Assembly (NCBI RefSeq): GCF_014650955.1
Contig: NZ_BMVY01000044.1
Location: forward strand, 1-63,979
Direction: 5' to 3'
DNA from: Streptomyces tauricus
GTDB lineage: Bacteria; Actinomycetota; Actinomycetes; Streptomycetales; Streptomycetaceae
Length of the DNA stretch: 63,979 nucleotides
A program made the position numbers and the translations under genes. A model generated the notes under the pieces. That model searched no databases. It saw only the letters and a list, made by a program, of their open reading frames with translations, and had not been told where the DNA came from. Of the stretch, positions 59,201 through 63,979 are shown piece after piece. The number at the start of each line of letters is the position of its first letter. The stretch's first letter is position 1.

Positions 59201-60220
59201 CCTGGAGCCGGCGGGAGAGTCCTCGCCGCGCGCACGAGGCACCCGCGCGCTTCCGGCAGCCGGGGCGGACCGGGACGCGGACCGGGAGGAGGCTCCGGAT
59301 CCGGCCTCCGCCGCCCCACCGGAAACGGCCGGATTCCGCCCATGCTCCAGTCGCTGACCCCGGCCCTGGTCCTCTACCTGACCCGCGCCCGACCCCGCGC
59401 TGGCGCCCGTCCCCTCGCCCTGTACGTGCCCCTGCCCCTGCCCCTGCCTCTGTCCTTGTCCCGCCCCGGAACGTCCTGAACTCGCCGAATATTCGGGACC
59501 CCCGGAACTCCCAGAAGCCCCCGAGCCCCCAGACCCTCCGGCAGTGCCCGACGCTCGGCCCCGTCCGGGGACCCCGGACGTCGCCGGTACCACCCGTACA
59601 TGCCCCTCGCCGTCCGGCGCGGTCTCCAGGATGTCGGCCGGTTCGCCCGCCGCGGCCAGCAGCAGGGCCGACTCACCCACCCGCAGCAGCGCTCCCGGCG
59701 CGAACCGCACCGGGCGCTCGCCCACGCGCCTGCCGTCCAGGACCGTGCCGTTCGTGGAGCCCAGGTCCGCCACCGAGACATGGCCGTCCACCGCGACCGT
59801 CACGGCGCAGTGCAGACGGGAGACGTCCGGGTCGTCCAGCGGTACGTCGGCGTCGGCGGAACGGCCGATGTCGATCCGGCCGCCGTGCAGCAGATGGACG
59901 CCCCCGGCGTCGGGCCCGGCGACCACGCGCAGCTGTGCCGCCGCGGGATCGACGTCGGGGCCGGGCTGCGCGGGGGACCCCAGGGACAGCACGGCGCCGT
60001 CCATCAGGGGAGGCTCACCCAGCGTGCAGCGCTGCGCGTCGAGCCGCTCCGCCTCCGCGTACAGCACCCCGGGGCCCTCGCCCCCGACCGCCGAGGCGAG
60101 GCCGGAGGCCACCGCCGCGAGCGCGGTCCCGGCGGGTGCCGTGACCAGCACGTCGCAGGACGCGGGGCGTCCGTCGGGGCGCGTCCCCAGCGGGTCTACG
60201 ACGGTCAGCCGGATCTGCAT
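56243..60220 (-). CDS. FHA domain / FtsK-SpoIIIE (EccC-like) ATPase
   Basis: 1325-aa protein. The start MQIRLTVVDPLGTRPDG is chosen, with AAGGGA upstream. The FHA domain (about 92-185) has IDIGRSADADV, SRLHCAV and DLGSTNGTVLDG, which bind phosphothreonine. Residues about 210-520 are Gly/Ser/Gln/Arg-rich low complexity. A degenerate FtsK-like segment (LREVGALGLAGPRERLSGLARAVVAQLAAL) is followed by one FtsK domain with Walker A GPPGSGRT at 984-991 and a Walker B-like LVVVVDDLDALL. No transmembrane helix is evident. The architecture recalls EccC-type secretion ATPases joined to FHA. Two Ser/Thr kinases lie divergently next to it and could supply the phosphothreonine ligand. Confidence 0.86.
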   Translation of the reverse strand: MQIRLTVVDPLGTRPDGRPASCDVLVTAPAGTALAAVASGLASAVGGEGPGVLYAEAERLDAQRCTLGEPPLMDGAVLSLGSPAQPGPDVDPAAAQLRVVAGPDAGGVHLLHGGRIDIGRSADADVPLDDPDVSRLHCAVTVAVDGHVSVADLGSTNGTVLDGRRVGERPVRFAPGALLRVGESALLLAAAGEPADILETAPDGEGHVRVVPATSGVPGRGRASGTAGGSGGSGASGSSGGPEYSASSGRSGAGQGQRQGQGQGHVQGEGTGASAGSGAGQVEDQGRGQRLEHGRNPAVSGGAAEAGSGASSRSASRSAPAAGSARVPRARGEDSPAGSRGGEGSGDGRSTGGSRSGIAPPTAETHHGYGTAGWGAAGGGAPGSQEHLPAGPHVVPGQGGAPRIEHRDAGDRVEYGEYRDAGEPYEEDQGLDVQGPGEGKRKGTPLRGTPVPRATRKRGLSAWARRLAGSRSEDQYGDGAEYDPYDSYEAPFAEPVALGVPGPDRWPDPAALLLAALGPGPRLWEREPGHRETLTVRLGTADRSTPDGSGLLSAVPVTAGLREVGALGLAGPRERLSGLARAVVAQLAALHSPDSLEITLLSTDRSRSLEERVAEWSWLGWLPHLRPTHGQDCRLLLAYDREQATARTEELVRRLEDHLTETGRAAERGHGPRLGSGSGSADDSGAFAPRPRNAADGGPVSAQDASGAHGRGASAPASGSHPLSRDPNVTHLGLPRSGTQAGEARGRAGRPSWARSDDAAETGWSGPHTVVVVDGDPGSAGVREAVSRLAVEGPQVGIHVICLAETPAASPSSPVTDTYEAACAVSPAFRECGAVALLSGDVATALRLLRVAPATQPHGSSASAGTSSSSSSGGPVGHGTVAAVDAVSMAWAERFARALAPLRAEGGAGERHTRVSAPLPQAARLLDELGLARATPASLMARWADAADDPEAVGGRATAVLGAGPRGPVGVDLAGEGPHLLIEGPPGSGRTELLRSVAASLAAAERPDRLGIVLVDGRDGTGTGGSAARGDGLQVCTDLPHVTTHLGAHDPVRMREFAQSLSAELKRRAELLGRLDFTEWHAGREGPRRVVAQRSAGSGAGSGSAAGSSSGSSGVSGSSGASGAAGAGDIDTMSSSTLRLRPAAARPRPDAGPPLPRLVVVVDDLDALLSPALGSPGRPAAGSVVRALEGVARDGERLGVHLVAATGGGVRTEETELARRAGLRVVLEAPGVGAEEPSPGRGRLSAPGPGGRSVPFQGGRVTGRIPRTATLRPTVVPLEWARMGDPPARRPVRELGNGPTDLALLASALDRAARSVSAAEVPSLL

Positions 60221-60645
60221 CGCCGTCAGCGGTCCCTTCTGTCGCGGGCGCCCGCGACGGGGCGCTCCCGCGGTCCCCACCGCGGATTCCCCCACCGCGC
60301 ACGGGCACGTCGGCCAGTACGGAAAGCATCCTCGCACTTGATACTGACAACACGCCCGCACTCCGCAAGCAAGTGATCTTGATTGGTCGGCTCTGCCCGC
60401 AAAAGTGCCTGACCAATGCCCGGTTGGGATCGGTCACGTCAAGATCCGGCAACCAAAGCACCCGAAGCGAGCGTCTTTTCATCGAACACATACGGGAAAG
60501 CCCCACGTAATGCATGGGTGGGCCGGACTGAGAAAACCGCAGTGCGACGACAACCCGGTGCCGTGTTCGGCGGCATTACAGTGGGTCGGAACCACCCGTA
60601 GCACGGTGGACGGACCAGCCAAGCAAGCAGCAGGGAGCGCATGAC
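60221..60645. promoter_or_regulatory. Divergent promoter region of FHA-FtsK and pkaA
   Basis: 425 bases with no supported gene and lower GC than the flanks. ATTGGTC (60382-60388) and GACCAAT (60411-60417) form an inverted repeat 22 bases apart. Placement between divergent genes suggests a regulatory site. Confidence 0.45.
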
Positions 60646-62346
60646 GTGCGGCCGGTAGGCAGCAAGTACCTCCTGGAGGAGCCGCTCGGACGCGGCGCCA
60701 CGGGCACCGTCTGGCGGGCCAGCCAGCGCGAGACCGCGGGCGCCGAGGCGGCCGTGGCCGGTCAGCCCGGCGAGACCGTGGCGATCAAGGTCCTCAAGGA
60801 GGAGCTCGCCGGCGATCCGGACATCGTGATGCGGTTCCTCCGGGAGCGCTCCGTCCTGCTCCGCCTGACCCACCCGAACATCGTGCGGGTACGGGACCTC
60901 GTGGTCGAGGGCGATCTGCTGGCGCTGGTCATGGACCTGATCGACGGTCCCGACCTGCACCGCTATCTGCGCGAGAACGGCCCGTTCTCGCCGGTCGCCG
61001 CGGCCCTCCTCACCGCCCAGGTCGCCGACGCGCTCGCCGCCAGCCATGCCGACGGTGTCGTGCACCGCGACCTGAAGCCGGCGAACGTGCTGCTCCAGCA
61101 GCAGGGCGGCCAGATGCACCCGATGCTGACGGACTTCGGCATCGCCCGCCTCGCCGACTCCCCGGGACTGACCCGCACCCATGAGTTCGTCGGCACGCCC
61201 GCGTACGTGGCGCCCGAGTCCGCCGAGGGCCGCCCGCAGACCTCCGCGGTCGACATCTACGGCGCCGGGATCCTGCTGTACGAGCTGGTCACCGGCCGGC
61301 CGCCGTTCGGTGGCGGATCGGCTCTCGAAGTCCTCCACCAGCACCTGAGCGCGGAGCCCCGCAGGCCCTCCACGGTCCCCGACCCGCTGTGGACCGTCAT
61401 AGAGCGCTGCCTGCGCAAGAACCCCGACGAACGGCCCAGCGCCGAGAACCTCGCCCGCGGCCTGCGTACGGTCGCCGAGGGCATCGGGGTGCACGCGAAC
61501 TCCGCGCAGATCGCCGCCGCCGAGGCCGTGGGCGTACTCCTCGCCCCGGACCCGGCGCCCGCCGCCGTGCCGGGCGACTTCGGAGCCGCCGACCCCACCC
61601 AGGTGCTCCCGCAGAACGCCGGCTCGTACGACCCGAACGGCGCGACCAGCGTCCTGCCGCACGCCGGCGCGGGCGCGGCCGACCCCACCGCCGTACTGCC
61701 GCACCGCGGCGCGGCCGACCCGACGGCCGTCATGCCGCCGGTGCCGCCGAACCAGCCCGGGGCGGGCCCCGAGGACCCGCACCCCTGGCAGAACCAGCTG
61801 CGCGCGGCCCGCGACCGCAACGAGGCGACGCAGGTCCAGTCGTACCTCGACCCGAACGAGGACCCGCTGCGGCGCCGCCCGCAGCGGCAGGTCGCCCGGC
61901 CGCCCCAGCAGCAGCCGCAGCAGCCGCCGTCCCAGCAGCCGCAGCCGCGCGGACAGCGCCAGCAGCGCTCGCAGCAGCGGCCCCCGCAGAACCAGCAGGG
62001 GTACGGCTATCCGCAGCAGGGCCAGCAGCCGCAGGGGTACGCCCCTCAGCAGCAGGCCCAGCCCCAGCGGTACGCACCGCCGCAGCAGCCCCAGCAGCCC
62101 GCGCCGCGTCCGCCGCGCGAGCCCCGGCAGCGCAGCGCCAACCCGATGAAGATCCCCGGACTCGGCTGCCTCAAGGGATGCCTGTTCACGATCGTCATCC
62201 TGGTCGTGGCCGGCTGGGCGATCTGGGAGTTCAGCCCGCTCCAGGGCTGGATCGGCACGTCGAAGGGGTACTGGGAGCAGCTGTCGGACTGGTTCGGCAC
62301 CGTCTCCGGCTGGGTCGAGGACCTCGGCGGAGGATCCGGACAGTAG
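60646..62346 (+). CDS. pkaA: Serine/threonine protein kinase, PkaA-like
   Basis: 566-aa Hanks-type membrane kinase. The glycine loop is LGRGATGTV, the ATP Lys48 is in VAIKVL, the catalytic HRDLKPAN has Asp142, and DFGIARL and GTPAYVAPE follow (kinase about 8-270). After a linker with (A)DPTxVLP repeats comes a Gln/Pro-rich segment of about 120 residues (QQQPQQPPSQQPQPRGQ). One transmembrane helix near 505-525 (LFTIVILVVAGWAIWEF) and a 40-residue outer tail finish the protein. The GTG has AGGGA upstream. The symbol rests on similarity in order and domain layout to the S. coelicolor pkaA-pkaB pair as I remember it. Confidence 0.85.
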   Translation: MRPVGSKYLLEEPLGRGATGTVWRASQRETAGAEAAVAGQPGETVAIKVLKEELAGDPDIVMRFLRERSVLLRLTHPNIVRVRDLVVEGDLLALVMDLIDGPDLHRYLRENGPFSPVAAALLTAQVADALAASHADGVVHRDLKPANVLLQQQGGQMHPMLTDFGIARLADSPGLTRTHEFVGTPAYVAPESAEGRPQTSAVDIYGAGILLYELVTGRPPFGGGSALEVLHQHLSAEPRRPSTVPDPLWTVIERCLRKNPDERPSAENLARGLRTVAEGIGVHANSAQIAAAEAVGVLLAPDPAPAAVPGDFGAADPTQVLPQNAGSYDPNGATSVLPHAGAGAADPTAVLPHRGAADPTAVMPPVPPNQPGAGPEDPHPWQNQLRAARDRNEATQVQSYLDPNEDPLRRRPQRQVARPPQQQPQQPPSQQPQPRGQRQQRSQQRPPQNQQGYGYPQQGQQPQGYAPQQQAQPQRYAPPQQPQQPAPRPPREPRQRSANPMKIPGLGCLKGCLFTIVILVVAGWAIWEFSPLQGWIGTSKGYWEQLSDWFGTVSGWVEDLGGGSGQ

Positions 62347-62500
62347 GCGTTCCACGAGGTTGCTCCCCCCTCGAATCCCCGGAATCGCGCTGCGGTTCTG
62401 GGGATTTGTCGACACCTGGGGGGTGATTTCCGTCGCGGAAGTGAAGGTTGGTGCTCCGGGCGCGTAGTTTTGTCGCCAACACGCGCCCGTAGGAGCAGTC

Positions 62501-63742
62501 TTGGTACGGAAGATCGGCAGCCGGTACACCGCGCACCAGATCCTGGGACGGGGCAGCGCCGGCACGGTGTGGCTGGGTGAGGGGCCCGAGGGGCCCGTCG
62601 CCATCAAGCTGCTGCGCGAGGACCTGGCGTCCGACCAGGAGCTGGTGGGGCGGTTCGTGCAGGAGAGGACGGCCCTGCTGGGCCTCGACCATCCGCACGT
62701 CGTCTCCGTGCGCGACCTCGTCGTCGACGGCACCGACCTCGCCCTGGTCATGGACCTCGTCCGCGGCACGGACCTGCGGACCCGGCTCGACCGCGAGCGG
62801 CGCCTCGCGCCCGAGGCGGCCGTCGCGATCGTCGCCGACGTCGCCGACGGGCTCGCCGCGGCGCACGCGGCGGGGGTCGTGCACCGGGACGTGAAGCCCG
62901 AGAACGTGCTGCTCGACATGCAGGGGCCGCTCGGGCCCGGCGGTTCGCACCCCGCGCTCCTCACGGACTTCGGCGTCGCCAAACTCATCGACTCACCGCG
63001 GCGGACCCGCGCGACGAAGATCATCGGTACGCCGGACTATCTGGCGCCCGAGATCATCGAGGGGTTGCCGCCGCGGGCGGCCGTCGACATCTACGCGCTG
63101 GCGACCGTGCTGTACGAGCTGCTCGCCGGGTTCACGCCCTTCGGCGGCGGGCATCCGGGGGCGGTGCTGCGGCGGCACGTCACCGAGACCGTCGTCCCGC
63201 TGCCCGGGATCCCCGAGGAGCTGTGGCAGCTGCTCGTGCAGTGCCTGGCGAAGGCGCCGGCGTCCCGGCTGCGGGCGTCCGAGCTGGGGGAGCGGCTGCG
63301 GGAGCAGCTGCCCCTGCTCGCGGGGATGCCGCCGCTGGACGTCGACGAGCCCGACGGGGAGACCGAGGGGTCCTACGAGGACGCGGCGCCCGCGGTCGAG
63401 CCGGAGGCTCCGCGGGAGCGGGTGCGGCGGGGGGCCGTGCCGCTGGTGCCTGGGGCCAAGCCGGACTCGAACCGGGACACGCACACCTCCATGCGGGTGC
63501 CGGGGCCGGACGAGCTGGCGGGGGGTGCGCTCGGTACGGCGCGGGCTCCTCGGGCGGTGGGGGCGCCTCGGCCGGGGTCCGCGCGGCATCGCGCCTCCGC
63601 TCGGCGGCGGCGGATCACGTTGGGGGTGGCGGGGGTCGCGCTTGCCGCGGCGATAGGGGGTGGCGCGTGGCTGGCCACGTCGGGGGACGACGCCGACGGG
63701 GCGCCGTCCGACACGGAGAGCTCCGCGCCGGCCTCGCCGTGA
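62501..63742 (+). CDS. pkaB: Serine/threonine protein kinase, PkaB-like
   Basis: 413-aa Hanks-type membrane kinase. The TTG start has AGGAG five bases upstream. The glycine loop is LGRGSAGTV, ATP Lys36 is in VAIKLLRED, HRDVKPEN has catalytic Asp130, and DFGVAKL and GTPDYLAPE follow (kinase about 8-265). An acidic juxtamembrane stretch (DVDEPDGETEGSYEDAAP) and a basic one precede a transmembrane helix near 372-390. The extracytoplasmic tail is only about 20 residues, too short for PASTA repeats. It lies 154 bases after pkaA, probably a duplication. Targets are unknown; the FHA-FtsK protein is a candidate. Confidence 0.87.
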   Translation: MVRKIGSRYTAHQILGRGSAGTVWLGEGPEGPVAIKLLREDLASDQELVGRFVQERTALLGLDHPHVVSVRDLVVDGTDLALVMDLVRGTDLRTRLDRERRLAPEAAVAIVADVADGLAAAHAAGVVHRDVKPENVLLDMQGPLGPGGSHPALLTDFGVAKLIDSPRRTRATKIIGTPDYLAPEIIEGLPPRAAVDIYALATVLYELLAGFTPFGGGHPGAVLRRHVTETVVPLPGIPEELWQLLVQCLAKAPASRLRASELGERLREQLPLLAGMPPLDVDEPDGETEGSYEDAAPAVEPEAPRERVRRGAVPLVPGAKPDSNRDTHTSMRVPGPDELAGGALGTARAPRAVGAPRPGSARHRASARRRRITLGVAGVALAAAIGGGAWLATSGDDADGAPSDTESSAPASP

Positions 63743-63775
63743 CCCGCGGGGGCGTTCCTGTTCCCGTCCCTGTCA

Positions 63776-63900
63776 TGGGGGCTGCGCCCCCTCGCCCCCT
63801 GATCGCGCTACGCGCTCGTCCTCAAACGCCGGACGGGCTGAAAAGCACAGGGCCGCGAGGAACTGCGCGCTCAGCCTCCACCGGCCCGCAGCCAAAGCAC
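63776..63900. repeat. Left-half family B element fused to an inverted family A-like piece
   Basis: GGGGGCTGCGCCCCC and CTCAAACGCCGGACGGGCTGA (left half of family B) stop at the hairpin loop. They are followed by an inverted, degenerate family A-like segment (AGGAACTGCGCG near 63859). No right half is present. Confidence 0.75.
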
Positions 63901-63922
63901 TCGGCCGCAGCCCTGCCCCCTA

Positions 63923-63979
63923 GGGCCTGTCGTCAAATGTCACGCCCACATCAGGAGTGAGGCGAGGGTGATGGCCGCT
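63923..63979 (-). mobile_element. Probable end of an insertion sequence (transposase C-terminus)
   Basis: A minus-strand frame enters from the right edge and ends at 63940 with AAITLASLLMWA and a stop, which looks like the hydrophobic C-terminus of an IS transposase. GGGCCTGTCGTCAAA at 63923-63937 could be the terminal inverted repeat. Only 57 bases are visible, so the family is not assigned with certainty. Confidence 0.35.

Noticed and set aside
1..63979. tRNA genes or a biosynthetic gene cluster
   Set aside because: I saw no tRNA-like TpsiC/anticodon pattern in the gaps and no PKS, NRPS or other core biosynthetic enzymes.

Overview
The window is a GC-rich (roughly 70% or more) chromosomal segment of an actinomycete, almost certainly a Streptomyces. 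The reasons are GC-biased codons with GTG/TTG starts, an MtrA-MtrB-LpqB cluster followed by comF, long hpf and secA (an order also found in mycobacteria), a very large NAD-glutamate dehydrogenase, a pkaA/pkaB-like kinase pair, and the intergenic repeats typical of Streptomyces. From memory, and unchecked, the gene order resembles the S. coelicolor region around SCO2973-SCO3019.

Layout. 1-230: end of an rRNA operon (23S-5S spacer, 5S gene, intrinsic terminator). 296-5912 (minus): a tightly overlapping membrane/MoxR/DUF58 operon. 6053-14804 (plus): mtnA, mtrA-mtrB-lpqB, a comF homologue preceded by two perfect DnaA boxes, long-form hpf, and an orphan NarL-type regulator. 14980-16835 (minus): an AlkX/YcaQ-like DNA glycosylase and a GNAT acetyltransferase. 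17094-22452: secA, an Rv3235-family gene, a DUF6912 gene and a HAD hydrolase. 23246-28183: NAD-glutamate dehydrogenase, closed by a textbook terminator.

28493-51941 is a cell-wall glycopolymer (teichoic-acid-like) locus. It has four proteins that fuse a GT2 glycosyltransferase to a TagF-type glycerophosphotransferase domain, a GT4 enzyme, a TagGH-type ABC exporter with a divergent TetR regulator, galE, a stand-alone GT2 enzyme and three polytopic GT-C-like membrane proteins. An ohrR/ohr peroxide-defence pair and a small secreted lectin-like protein lie inside it. The four hybrids show reciprocal decay. The 753-aa protein has lost its GT2 motifs but keeps the TagF histidine. The 744- and 763-aa proteins keep GT2 motifs but have lost that histidine. 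The 965-aa protein keeps both. I regard this as the most interesting signal in the window.

52065-55744 (minus) is a sugar ABC importer operon without its own ATPase; one permease carries an Ig-like insertion resembling SdrD_B/Cna_B domains. 56243-63742 holds an FHA-FtsK/EccC-like ATPase and two membrane Ser/Thr kinases (pkaA/pkaB-like). The right edge holds a probable IS fragment.

Two dispersed repeat families run through the gaps. Family A has the core CAGTTCCCCGCGCCCCT and forms arrays of 28-bp or 34-bp period; one copy lies in frame inside a glycosyltransferase gene. Family B is an approximately 150-bp element around a 47-bp hairpin; one copy encodes the C-terminus of a membrane protein. 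Long open frames antisense to secA, gdh and other genes are GC-driven shadows and are not listed.
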